Source of the DNA: Lysinibacillus sphaericus
GTDB taxonomy: Bacteria > Bacillota > Bacilli > Bacillales_A > Planococcaceae
Reading direction: 5' to 3'
Length of the DNA stretch: 64,000 nucleotides
Assembly: GCF_002982115.1 (NCBI RefSeq)
Contig: NZ_CP019980.1
Location: 3,790,001 to 3,854,000 of the forward strand
A model generated the notes under the pieces. That model did no database searches. It saw nothing but the letters and a program-made list of their open reading frames with translations, and was not told the origin of the DNA. Shown piece by piece: positions 53,333-61,403 of the stretch. Position numbers and translations under genes: made by a program. Every line of letters begins with the position of its first letter. Positions within the stretch are counted from its first letter, which is position 1.

Positions 53333-54875
53333 CTTGGTTCCACCCTTCTTCAATGAAGTTTACTTTTATTGGTATCTTTAGAGCACGTTCTAGATGTTTC
53401 TTATGCCGATTTGCTTGATATTTTTCAGCAGCAGCATTTTTTTTGACGTATACGTTAAGCTGAACATAATTGTCTAAAGGTTGCATTTCAATCGCATGTA
53501 CAATATTTCTTTTTGAAACATTTAATGCATAGACAAATTTTAACAACGTGCCGAATTCGCGCATTTTGCGATACTCTTCACGACTCATCCATTCGGTAAA
53601 AGGAGCCGCAAATCGTTCAAAATAATCTTTATTTTTATATGAAGCTAAAAGTGCTAATTTTAGACGCTCTTTATGATTCAAACCATCAATTGATTGATTG
53701 GCAATTAAATAAAACGTATGTTGACTAGCGGAGCTTAACTCAATATATTCCCCAATATTAAAAATCTTTGCTGCCTTTCTTAGTAACTGCAAATCATTTT
53801 CATCAAATTGTAAATAATTCAAATGGCAACACGCACGATAAAGTTGATCTGCTAAATGCATTAAATAATCAACTTCTCCCTCTGAACGTCCATATTGTCG
53901 AGCTAATTTTCTAGCGTTTCCCTCAAAGACATTATATTTGTCAAAAGCATCTTCATCTTCTTGTAAAATACGATGGATAATCAGCCCTTCCCGTAAACCT
54001 TTTTTCGTTAACTGGAAGACCTCACTACCTACAATTTCCATAAGTACGCGGAACACTTCTAATGCGGGTACAATAATATCAGCACGATCCGTTGATAACC
54101 CATCCAAATGTTTTAGTTCTTGAAAACTTAAATTTCCTAAAAACGCACCAAGCTGATCTAAATCTTCTTTAGATATTTCATAGCCATGCACACTCGCAAT
54201 AGGATATTGCTGTCGTTGCTGATGAACTTGCGCGATATTTCTCGCACTGCCCCCAATTGCAATAATCGGTAATCCCACTTGTTGAATCCAAGGTAGTGAT
54301 TTGAACTGCTCCTTAACAAAAGCAACCAGTTCTTTCTTCTCACCACTATTCATAATGTCACCCTTTACGAAACGTTGCTTTAATGACACCGTTCCAAAAG
54401 GAAAACTAAATGATTCAACTAGTTCCTTATTTTTAAATAATGTTATTTCTGTACTTCCTCCCCCCATGTCAATCGTTACAGCAGACAGAGTACCGATTGA
54501 ATGGGCTACAGCAACATAACCGAAATACGCCTCTTCCTCTTCAGACAAAAGCTCAATCTGTACGCCCGTTTTCTCCTTCATTAAAGCAATAATCTGGTCT
54601 CTATTCGTCGCTTGACGAATGGCGGCTGTTGCAGCTGCTTTCACATCGACAATTTCAAAATCATCAAGCATTGCTTTAAATGTTAACAACGTTTCTGTTA
54701 GTACTCGAATACCTTCTTCGGACATGGCTCCTGACGGTTGCAAATATGTTCGTAAACGCGCAACCGTTTTTATATTTCCAAGTTCTCGAAGACCTTCTTC
54801 ATTATCATACTGATATAGTACCAATCGTATTGTATTCGAGCCGATATCAATAATGGCCGTTTTTAATTCATCCAA
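53298..54875 (-). CDS. ppx: Exopolyphosphatase (Ppx/GppA family)
   Basis: 525 residues from a TTG at 54875, 6 nt after AAGGAAGTG; the upstream frame has no better start. The actin-like ASKHA fold shows phosphate-1 IDIGSNTIRLV at about 8-18 and phosphate-2 TIDMGGGSTEI at about 145-155. The C-terminal HD-type helical domain is from about 310. It removes terminal phosphates from polyphosphate and may act on pppGpp. First gene of the ppx-ppk unit, separated from cheV by a terminator. Confidence 0.93.
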   Translation of the reverse strand: MDELKTAIIDIGSNTIRLVLYQYDNEEGLRELGNIKTVARLRTYLQPSGAMSEEGIRVLTETLLTFKAMLDDFEIVDVKAAATAAIRQATNRDQIIALMKEKTGVQIELLSEEEEAYFGYVAVAHSIGTLSAVTIDMGGGSTEITLFKNKELVESFSFPFGTVSLKQRFVKGDIMNSGEKKELVAFVKEQFKSLPWIQQVGLPIIAIGGSARNIAQVHQQRQQYPIASVHGYEISKEDLDQLGAFLGNLSFQELKHLDGLSTDRADIIVPALEVFRVLMEIVGSEVFQLTKKGLREGLIIHRILQEDEDAFDKYNVFEGNARKLARQYGRSEGEVDYLMHLADQLYRACCHLNYLQFDENDLQLLRKAAKIFNIGEYIELSSASQHTFYLIANQSIDGLNHKERLKLALLASYKNKDYFERFAAPFTEWMSREEYRKMREFGTLLKFVYALNVSKRNIVHAIEMQPLDNYVQLNVYVKKNAAAEKYQANRHKKHLERALKIPIKVNFIEEGWNQDDNRSNKQSIT

Positions 54876-54945
54876 ATAATTCACTTCCTTCACAGGACAA
54901 TAGGTGGTGGTCTTTTTATTTTGTGTTAAAAGCATCCTCATTATA

Positions 54946-54980
54946 CAAAAAAAGTCGGAACCAAAAAGGTATCCGACTTT
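54946..54980 (-). terminator. Terminator of cheV
   Basis: AAAGTCGGAACC (54951-54962) pairs with GGTATCCGACTTT (54968-54980), with a bulge. The minus strand continues TTTTTTT. Confidence 0.82.
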
Positions 54981-55042
54981 CGTTTGTATTAATATTTCAG
55001 GATACCAATTATTAGTATTGTGAAGTTCCTTTTTCGCTAGCT

Positions 55043-55945
55043 TTATAAAATAAGTTGATCGACACGTAAAATTAGTTCGGCAATTTCAGGTTTACTAATT
55101 TGGTCCTCAGCACCTACTTGATCACCTTTATGGCGAAGATCATCAGTAATTAAACTAGAGAAAATAATGACCGGCAGCTTTTGTAAATCAGGATGCTCTT
55201 TAATTTTTCGTGTAAGATGGTGACCATCCATTTGTGGCATTTCAATATCTGTTACAACTAATTGAATGTGCTCTGTAACATTATTGCCACTTTTCGCTAA
55301 TGAATCTAAATATTCATAAGCATCACGACCATTTTCAAAGAACTCTACATTCTCATAACCGGCTTCCTTCATCGTATCAAATAATAATTTACGTAATAAT
55401 GGTGAATCTTCAGCAATTAAAATGCGTTTTTCAGAACGTTCACGTTTACCAAGCTTTTTCACGGACTCTACATTAATACCCGATTCAGGGTTAATATCAA
55501 CCATGATTTTCTCAAAATCTAGCAATAAAATCATTTGCTCATTTTGCTTAATAACACCGATTACTTGTGAAGTCCCACCCTGATACATATCAGAAGGCTT
55601 TTCGATTTGATCCCATGAAATACGGTGAATTTGTGTCACATTATCGACATGGAAAACAACTCGTTGTTTATTAAACTCAGCAACAATATATTTTTGTTGC
55701 GGATTACGTTCTGTGCTTTGTATTCCTAGTACTCGTAGCATATCTACTACCGGTAATACCTCGCCTCTTAATTGAATAATTCCCTCTACATGCGGGTGCG
55801 CGTGTGGAATAAACGTTACTGGAATAGGTTGAATAATTTCTTTTACTTTAATAACATTAATACCAAATTTATTGTTAGCTACTTCAAATTCAACGATTTC
55901 TAGCTCATTTGTGCCACTTTCTAATAATATGCCCTTATGTTCCAA
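55043..55945 (-). CDS. cheV: Chemotaxis coupling protein CheV
   Basis: 300 residues (303 in B. subtilis). The CheW-like domain spans about 12-155 (SGTNELEIVEF, PHAHPHVEGIIQLRGEVLPVVDM) and is followed by a response-regulator receiver at about 172-298. Receiver residues are visible: the acidic pair in ILIAEDSPLLRKLL, phospho-acceptor Asp in LVVTDIEMPQMDG, and Lys in DQISKPEI. It couples chemoreceptors to CheA and serves adaptation. Monocistronic. Confidence 0.95.
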   Translation of the reverse strand: MEHKGILLESGTNELEIVEFEVANNKFGINVIKVKEIIQPIPVTFIPHAHPHVEGIIQLRGEVLPVVDMLRVLGIQSTERNPQQKYIVAEFNKQRVVFHVDNVTQIHRISWDQIEKPSDMYQGGTSQVIGVIKQNEQMILLLDFEKIMVDINPESGINVESVKKLGKRERSEKRILIAEDSPLLRKLLFDTMKEAGYENVEFFENGRDAYEYLDSLAKSGNNVTEHIQLVVTDIEMPQMDGHHLTRKIKEHPDLQKLPVIIFSSLITDDLRHKGDQVGAEDQISKPEIAELILRVDQLIL

Positions 55946-56014
55946 AGCAACCCCGCTCCTTTCTATTTCAACATCAATTTATAATTCAATTGTATCATAG
56001 GCGATACAATTCTC

Positions 56015-57337
56015 CTACTTGGTATTTCCATTTTTATCATTAACTTTTAGATGCACCAATAGACCAATTACTGTCATTAATATTAATGTTGATAATGCTA
56101 CTCGACTTGCTAAAGTACCATAATCCTTCATCCATAATGTGACAGTTCCATAAACTGCGGGGCCTATTATTGACGAAACTTTCCCAGAAAAAGCAAATAA
56201 CCCAAAGAACTGGCCTCTCTTGTTATCTGGGGATAGCGCAATAATATATGTTCTCGATGTCACCCACATAGAACCTAATGAAATACCGAACATACTACCT
56301 GCAATCCAAAACATCCATTGCTCGGTTGCAAAGACAGCAAATGTTAAAGCGATAATCATGATAAAAGCAACAATGGTAATCGCTCTCTTCGCTCCAATTG
56401 CTTTTGTAATATAGCCAAATGCCAGTGAACCAATAATTGTCGATACGGTGGATACTAAATATAGGATGATAAATTGACCTGAAGTAAACCCGACAATGGT
56501 TGTGGCATATACCGCCATCATCGCAATGGTCGTGGCAATCGCATCATTTAAAAAGAAGTACGCAATCATAAAAGTAAAGATTGCCTTATACTGCTTCATA
56601 TCCTTAAATGTACTAATAATTTCCTTATAGCCTTCAAAAAAATGAGTTGTCTTACGTTGCTCTTTTGGGATCGGTGTATCTTTATTAATGAAAAATAAAG
56701 GCAATGAAAATAATAAATACAAAATCGCCGTTGGTATAAAAGCGCGATGGAAATCACTGCTTCCTACATATAAATAAACAAGCAATCCAAAAAGTGTGCC
56801 TAAATAACCAATTGCTACACCATAACCGGAAATAAGAGGCATTTCTTCTTTTGTTCCTAAATCACTCATCATCGAATCATAGAATACGAGACTCGAATTA
56901 AAGAAAAACTTCGCTATCACAAAACTTGCAACAACTAAAAATAAGCTAAGAGGTACACCTGAGTAATTGATTGTCGTCTGTAAATTTGCAAAAATCCCCA
57001 TCATAAAGGTAAATAGAATAGATATTGATGCAAACCAAACTATAAATCTCTTTTTATAGCCCGTTTGGTCAATCCAGACACCAAAAAGTGGTGAAAAGAC
57101 TACTAAGAAAAAACTGGCTATGGCATTGGCATACGAAATAAATGTACTTGCTACCTGTTGCATTACCTCATTCGTACCTAAAGCTTCATCCATATAAAAT
57201 GGAAAAAATATTGTATTAATATTTGACGAAAATATCGTATTAGCAAAATCGTAAAATGCCCATGATAGTATTGGCAAAGATAAATATATGGCTAACTGAT
57301 TTCGATGTTGTACGTCTATCGCTGTACCCTTCTTCAT
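56015..57337 (-). CDS. MFS transporter, UMF1/Atg22-like
   Basis: 440 residues with about 12 helices. It starts with the family hallmark SWAFYDFANTIFSS at about 20-33, and the loop motif FGVWIDQTGYKKR corresponds to MFS motif A. The UMF1 family is related to the vacuolar amino acid exporter Atg22; the bacterial substrate is unknown. No regulator gene is adjacent. GGAGGG precedes the ATG. Confidence 0.85.
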   Translation of the reverse strand: MKKGTAIDVQHRNQLAIYLSLPILSWAFYDFANTIFSSNINTIFFPFYMDEALGTNEVMQQVASTFISYANAIASFFLVVFSPLFGVWIDQTGYKKRFIVWFASISILFTFMMGIFANLQTTINYSGVPLSLFLVVASFVIAKFFFNSSLVFYDSMMSDLGTKEEMPLISGYGVAIGYLGTLFGLLVYLYVGSSDFHRAFIPTAILYLLFSLPLFFINKDTPIPKEQRKTTHFFEGYKEIISTFKDMKQYKAIFTFMIAYFFLNDAIATTIAMMAVYATTIVGFTSGQFIILYLVSTVSTIIGSLAFGYITKAIGAKRAITIVAFIMIIALTFAVFATEQWMFWIAGSMFGISLGSMWVTSRTYIIALSPDNKRGQFFGLFAFSGKVSSIIGPAVYGTVTLWMKDYGTLASRVALSTLILMTVIGLLVHLKVNDKNGNTK

Positions 57338-57506
57338 AAAACCCTCCCTCCAATCTCTATAATAATCAATTAATTTCTCTCTATAATAAAAAATACCTTT
57401 TTTAAAAGAAAATTAATATTATTTACAATATATCAGTAATTCTAGTGAAACATAACTGCCAAATGGCCATAAATTGGTTGACACCTTACCTCCATTTGTC
57501 CCTAAA

Positions 57507-57546
57507 AACAAAAAAGATATTCAAGCCCCTCGCTTGAATATCTTTT
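57507..57546 (-). terminator. Terminator of the HxlR pseudogene
   Basis: A 14-bp perfect stem (57512-57525 with 57533-57546) and a 7-nt loop, 4 bp past the restored stop codon of the HxlR gene. T-rich on the minus strand. Confidence 0.88.
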
Positions 57547-57549
57547 CTA

Positions 57550-57869
57550 TCATTCCTCAGCAATCGTTACCCATTTACTAGACCATTCTTCAATAGCTTT
57601 TAGCACAGGGGTAATTGCATATCCTTTTTCTGTAAGTTCATATTCAATAACGAAGGAGTAGATGGAATTACAGTACGTAACACGATTTCCTCGGTTTCTA
57701 ACTCCTTTAATCGCTCTGTTAACACACGACTGCTAATATTCAACTGATTTTTAATGGTGGAATATCGCTGTGGACCATCAAGTAGCTGATAAATAAGTAA
57801 CGTATTCCAACGATGGTTCAATATCATAAGCGCTTTTTCAAATCGCGGACACATGTTTTTTTGATTCAA
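57550..57869 (-). pseudogene. YodB/CatR-like HxlR (DUF24) redox regulator, frameshifted
   Basis: The frame from TTG at 57869 (GGAGG 8 nt upstream) encodes a normal HxlR HTH with Cys7 (NMCPRFEKALMIL), the thiol that senses quinones and diamide in YodB and CatR. After VIPSTPS it leaves the family pattern and stops at 57600. Another frame resumes at once with the expected VIEYELTEKGYAITPVLKAIEEW and ends at 57550. One base is missing near 57651-57656; the 320-nt span is one short of 107 codons. Either a true null mutation or a sequencing error. It is divergent from doxX, its probable target. Confidence 0.82.
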
Positions 57870-57951
57870 GTTACTATCCTCCTTTTTTACTAGGTTCTAC
57901 TTAAGAGTATATCACTTTTTAAAAATCCTTTCGAAAAATACACTTAGTTAC

Positions 57952-57980
57952 TTGACAAAAGTTATTTTTAAAAATAAACT
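57952..57980 (+). promoter_or_regulatory. doxX promoter with overlapping palindrome
   Basis: TTGACA (57952-57957), 17 bp, TAAACT (57975-57980). The 16-bp perfect palindrome TTATTTTTAAAAATAA at 57962-57977 overlaps spacer and -10, a likely site for the HxlR protein. Two TTAGTTAC/TAAGTTAC repeats flank it. Confidence 0.55.
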
Positions 57981-58021
57981 AAGTTACGAAATGTAAGTTA
58001 AAGAAAAGGAGTTATTACATT

Positions 58022-58414
58022 ATGCAAAATATTGGTTCAACTATTTTACGTGTCGTTCTCGGCATTATTTTTGCAGTTCATGGTTTCCAAAAATTCCAAG
58101 GCGGCATTAGCTATACGGCTGACTTCTTTGATAGTCTCGGTATTCCAGGCTTTATGGCGTATGTCGTTGCGATTATTGAATTAGTCGGTGGAGCTGCTAT
58201 TATTTTAGGTTTCGCAACAAGAATCTTCGGTGCTTTATTGACCATTACAATGATTGTTGCTATCTTTACAGCAAAACTTAGCATTGGTTTTATCGGCGCT
58301 AATGGTTTGGCTGGCTATGAGTTTGACTTAGCTTTAGGTGCGATAGCACTTTACTTTGCCCTTGCTGGAGCTTCTAGCTTCTCATTAGATTCTCAACTTT
58401 TTAATAAAGAGTAG
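58022..58414 (+). CDS. DoxX-family membrane protein (CatD-like)
   Basis: 130 residues, four helices, with the DoxX pattern RVVLGIIFAVHGFQKF at the start and IIELVGGAAIILGF in helix 2. In B. subtilis the related catD is repressed by YodB and CatR and protects against catechol and quinones with catE. Here only the DoxX gene is present beside the regulator. AAGGAG lies 9 nt before the ATG. If the regulator is truly broken, this gene may be constitutively expressed. Confidence 0.88.
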   Translation: MQNIGSTILRVVLGIIFAVHGFQKFQGGISYTADFFDSLGIPGFMAYVVAIIELVGGAAIILGFATRIFGALLTITMIVAIFTAKLSIGFIGANGLAGYEFDLALGAIALYFALAGASSFSLDSQLFNKE

Positions 58415-58511
58415 AGAATTGTCTATGCTATGGATGTTTTTCAAAATGGTACGAGCGATTCAAAGACTTTTTGTGGCGGTTTCATTTAAGAAGGTGGTAC
58501 CACGAAAAGTG

Positions 58512-58531
58512 GAGCCAAGCACTCAGACAAA
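58512..58531 (-). repeat. Dispersed 20-bp motif, degenerate copy 5
   Basis: GAGCCAAGCACTCAGACAAA matches copy 4 at 16 of 20 positions. It lies 12 bp from the ykwC terminator hairpin, the same neighbourhood as copy 4 beside the ccpC hairpin. Confidence 0.45.
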
Positions 58532-58540
58532 CAACCTAGC

Positions 58541-58582
58541 AAAAAAAGTGTTAGATTGATGATTACTCAATCTAACACTTTT
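58541..58582. terminator. Terminator of ykwC and doxX (shared hairpin, copy 3)
   Basis: AAAAGTGTTAGATTGA (58544-58559) pairs perfectly with 58567-58582 around a 7-nt loop. On the minus strand a run of T follows. Confidence 0.88.
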
Positions 58583-58595
58583 CCCTATAAGCTGA

Positions 58596-59462
58596 CTATT
58601 TATAATACGTTAGCAGAGCCTGCGTACCATTTTCACCATAACCTGCTTCGATCAGCTTTTCATACATTTCATATGCTAATGCTAGCCCTGGTAAAGAAAT
58701 ACCCATTTTCTTTGATTCATCTAAAGCGATTTTCATATCCTTCACGAAATGCTTAATATAAAAACCTGGCGCATAGTCTTCTTTAATCATACGTGGTGCT
58801 AAATTACTTAAAGACCAAGACCCTGCCGCACCAGAAGAGATGGATTGTAATACAGTAGATAAATCGAGTCCAGCTTTTAAGCCATAGGCAAGTGACTCAC
58901 ACACACCAATCATGCCAGATGCAATGACAATTTGATTGCACATTTTTGCATGCTGTCCGGCACCTGCTTCTCCCTGATACACGATATTTGCACCAAATTG
59001 TTGCAACACTGGAACAGCTCGATTAAAGGTCATTTGGTCACCACCTACCATAATAGACAAGGTACCGTTTTGCGCCCCAACATCTCCACCAGATACGGGA
59101 GCATCTAATGCTTCTATCCCTAACGTCTGTGCATGCGCATATATTTTCTTCGCTAAAGTTGGTTCAGATGTTGTCATATCAATGACAATATTACCTGCCT
59201 TGGCAGTTTGGAATAAGCCATTTTCACCGAAGTAAACTTCCTCGACATCTGCTGGATAACCAACCATCGTTAGCGCTATATCCTTCTCTTTAAAAGCCTC
59301 TGCAGGGGAGCTAGCCCAACTTGCTCCTAAAGCGATTAACGGCTCTGCTTTTTCTTTTGTACGGGTATAAACCGTCACCTCATGGCCATTTTGCAGTAAG
59401 TGTTTAACAATACTAGCACCCATAACACCTGTGCCGATAAATGCAATACGCTCTTTTCCCAT
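58596..59462 (-). CDS. ykwC: Beta-hydroxyacid dehydrogenase YkwC
   Basis: 288 residues. NAD(P) motif FIGTGVMGASIVKHLL at about 8-23, signature DAPVSGGDVGAQNGTLSIMVGG (about 119-140), and catalytic Lys in GAGQHAKMCNQIVIASGM (about 171). The stretch SGAAGSWSLSNLAPRM is shared with B. subtilis YkwC. Related to 3-hydroxyisobutyrate dehydrogenase and glyoxylate/succinic semialdehyde reductases; the substrate is unproved. It is a second member of the mmsB superfamily in this window, but clearly diverged. Confidence 0.9.
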   Translation of the reverse strand: MGKERIAFIGTGVMGASIVKHLLQNGHEVTVYTRTKEKAEPLIALGASWASSPAEAFKEKDIALTMVGYPADVEEVYFGENGLFQTAKAGNIVIDMTTSEPTLAKKIYAHAQTLGIEALDAPVSGGDVGAQNGTLSIMVGGDQMTFNRAVPVLQQFGANIVYQGEAGAGQHAKMCNQIVIASGMIGVCESLAYGLKAGLDLSTVLQSISSGAAGSWSLSNLAPRMIKEDYAPGFYIKHFVKDMKIALDESKKMGISLPGLALAYEMYEKLIEAGYGENGTQALLTYYK

Positions 59463-59736
59463 ATGTAATTACTCCTTTACTTGAATCAATAGTACGCTAA
59501 AAGCTGACGCTTTTCTTAGAAAAAGCACCGAGTCGCGCCTTCCGCTCACAATAAATGTGCTCTCAAAATAAGACAATACGATTATTCCTTTTACACATTT
59601 CAAATTAGCTAAGGTATTGGGAATAGTAGTAAGTTTTATTTATGTGTACTTAGTGTAGTTGAATCAGTTCAATAATTCAAACTCTTCTTAATACTTGTAC
59701 TAAAGTTTGTCTGTCTTGCATATATACCGAATAAGC
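59463..59736. other. Intergenic stretch upstream of ykwC
   Basis: AT-rich, with a short imperfect inverted repeat near 59500-59530 (AAAAGC/GCTTTT type). No gene, riboswitch or clear promoter is supported. Confidence 0.4.
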
Positions 59737-59772
59737 AAAAAAAAGAGAGCAGGTGATGGGAATCACTGCTCT
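59737..59772 (-). terminator. Terminator of the Spo0E-like gene
   Basis: AGAGCAGGTGAT (59746-59757) pairs with ATCACTGCTCT (59762-59772). The minus strand continues with eight T. It lies about 80 bp past the stop. Confidence 0.82.
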
Positions 59773-59855
59773 AAAGGGGGAAATGAGAATGTTGCTGTGT
59801 TCAATATAATTATTCCCCAGTACATTCACTTTTAATCATCTAATCTAAAAAAATT

Positions 59856-60047
59856 TTACTCTGAATACTGAAACAAATCATCCTGATCTTCTTCTTCTAA
59901 CGTTGTCTGTCTATAATAAGTATTCATTAACTGATCTAGTCTGCGACTCAGTTGAATGGTTTTTGCATTCTGTAACCCGTTTTCCACACCAGAGCGAATC
60001 ATCATCTCACGAGTTTGTTCCATTTGTTTCAAGAGTAGATTGACCAT
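59856..60047 (-). CDS. Spo0E-like sporulation phosphatase
   Basis: 63 residues forming two predicted helices. It has the family pattern of Spo0E-like aspartyl-phosphate phosphatases: GLQNAKTIQLSRRLDQLMNTYY, where the usual SQELD core reads SRRLD. Members such as Spo0E, YisI and YnzD remove phosphate from Spo0A and so delay sporulation. The acidic C-terminal tail (EEEDQDD) is extra. GGAGGG lies about 9 nt before the ATG. The Ser-x-x-Leu-Asp core is kept, so activity is plausible. Confidence 0.82.
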   Translation of the reverse strand: MVNLLLKQMEQTREMMIRSGVENGLQNAKTIQLSRRLDQLMNTYYRQTTLEEEDQDDLFQYSE

Positions 60048-60140
60048 TCATACAACCCTCCAACATACAAATAATCATACCATTATTATACATTTATATT
60101 TCATTTCTTACAGCATTATGTTCCGACAATGTTCGACAAA

Positions 60141-60338
60141 TTAGCTTCTAGGAATTTCCAAATAAGTGTAGATTATAATCCCATTTTGCTTTGCTTCACC
60201 TCTAAAATGTTTAAATAATGGGTGTTTTACTAATACTTCTCGAAAATCATAAAATTGTTCTTTATGAATTTCGATACTTTGGATTTCTCCATTTTGCAAT
60301 TGTTCAAGCATTGTTTCATATTGTTCCATTTTTTCCAA
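60141..60338 (-). CDS. Small acidic/basic protein, unrecognised
   Basis: 65 residues with no membrane segment. The N-terminal half is helical and Glu/Gln-rich (MEQYETMLEQLQNGEIQSIEIHKEQF), followed by FREVLVKHPLFKHFRG and a beta-like end (GIIIYTYLEI). Ribosome site GGATTGG is modest. Divergent from ykvS. Composition and start context support a real gene, but I do not know its family. Confidence 0.6.
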   Translation of the reverse strand: MEKMEQYETMLEQLQNGEIQSIEIHKEQFYDFREVLVKHPLFKHFRGEAKQNGIIIYTYLEIPRS

Positions 60339-60454
60339 TCCTTTCTCTTACTTTATTTTGTGTAATAAATTATGAATTATTCAAAAAAGGCTTTACGTTT
60401 TCCTTTTTTTCATGCAAACTGTATATTATTAGTCGATGAAGGAGCTGACTGTCT

Positions 60455-60643
60455 GTGAAAATAGCTGAAGTTGGAAATATTATCGAGTTTAAAAATGGTT
60501 TGCAAGGCATTGTTGAAAAAGTAAATGAAAATTCGGTGATCGTTGATTTAACATATATGGAGAATTTTGATTCCCTTGAAATTGAAGAAAAAACGGTCGT
60601 CAACCATAAACGTTACAAAATCTTATACGCAAGTGAAGCTTAA
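60455..60643 (+). CDS. ykvS: DUF2187 family protein YkvS
   Basis: 62 residues with a small KOW/SH3-like beta fold: VGNIIEFKNGLQGIVEKVNENSVIVDLTYM, then EEKTVVNHKRYKIL. It matches B. subtilis YkvS along its length. Function unknown. GTG start at 60455 with AAGGAG about 10 nt upstream. It ends just before a terminator. Confidence 0.88.
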   Translation: MKIAEVGNIIEFKNGLQGIVEKVNENSVIVDLTYMENFDSLEIEEKTVVNHKRYKILYASEA

Positions 60644-60650
60644 TATTCTG

Positions 60651-60695
60651 AATAGTCCCTTTTTGTCTTTATAGATGATAAGGGACTATTTTTTT
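60651..60695 (+). terminator. Terminator of ykvS
   Basis: AATAGTCCCTT (60651-60661) pairs with AAGGGACTATT (60680-60690), followed by seven T. Confidence 0.88.
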
Positions 60696-60723
60696 GGTAA
60701 AATTAAAGTATGGAGGTCGAATT

Positions 60724-61341
60724 ATGCTTACAAATTCGAAACAAACAATAATACTTCTCCTTTCTTTATTATTCGTTTATGGCATGCTTGCTTTTACATT
60801 TGCTAATCCTGCTGTATTTTGGTACTTGTATGCATTTACCCTGCTCGTATGTATAGCTATCGCTATTCTATCAGGTACAATCGAAGATCAATTGCCTACG
60901 TGGAAATTTCTGATTTTCGGCATCGGATACGGTACAATCGCATATGGCATTATACGTTTTGGTTATTGGCTCGCACCATTTATAAATGATCGGCTAGTAG
61001 GATCCGTACAAAAGTTTTTAACAGTTTACGGTCCACAAAATATATGGCACTATATTTTCCTTGTTTTCATTGTAGCCATTGGTGAAGAACTATTTTGGCG
61101 TGGCTACGTACAACAACAATTAAAACGTTTTATGCGCCCTGTTTTAGCAGTTATTGTAACAGCAATTTTATGTGCCATTTCGATTGCATTTAGCGGTTTT
61201 AAGCTTGGTATCATCGCAGCTCTTGTAACAAGCCTGATTTGGGGCTTTATCTATGAATGGCGCAAGAGTATGCCTTTAGTTATTGTAGCCCATGTTGTTT
61301 TTGTTTTATTATTGTTTTTAGTGTTACCTTTAACATCATAA
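60724..61341 (+). CDS. CPBP-family membrane protein (Abi/CAAX-like)
   Basis: 205 residues from the ATG at 60724, with GGAGGTCG 6 nt upstream. About six helices. It has CPBP motif 1 EELFWR (in IGEELFWRGYVQQQL, about 123) and a late histidine in IVAHVVFV. The motif 2 position, normally F-x3-H, reads FSGFK and lacks the histidine, so protease activity is uncertain. Members process CAAX-type or bacteriocin substrates, or act as membrane chaperones. Confidence 0.8.
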   Translation: MLTNSKQTIILLLSLLFVYGMLAFTFANPAVFWYLYAFTLLVCIAIAILSGTIEDQLPTWKFLIFGIGYGTIAYGIIRFGYWLAPFINDRLVGSVQKFLTVYGPQNIWHYIFLVFIVAIGEELFWRGYVQQQLKRFMRPVLAVIVTAILCAISIAFSGFKLGIIAALVTSLIWGFIYEWRKSMPLVIVAHVVFVLLLFLVLPLTS

Positions 61342-61403
61342 CAAAAAAAATTGGAAACATTTTATCTTTTATTAGCGTTTAATATAGAAAGGGAGGGCTT
61401 TTC

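Noticed and set aside
59761..59855. Plus-strand GGGGGAAATGAGAATG, looking like a ribosome site and start.
   Set aside because: The frame closes after eight codons and overlaps the Spo0E-like gene terminator region.
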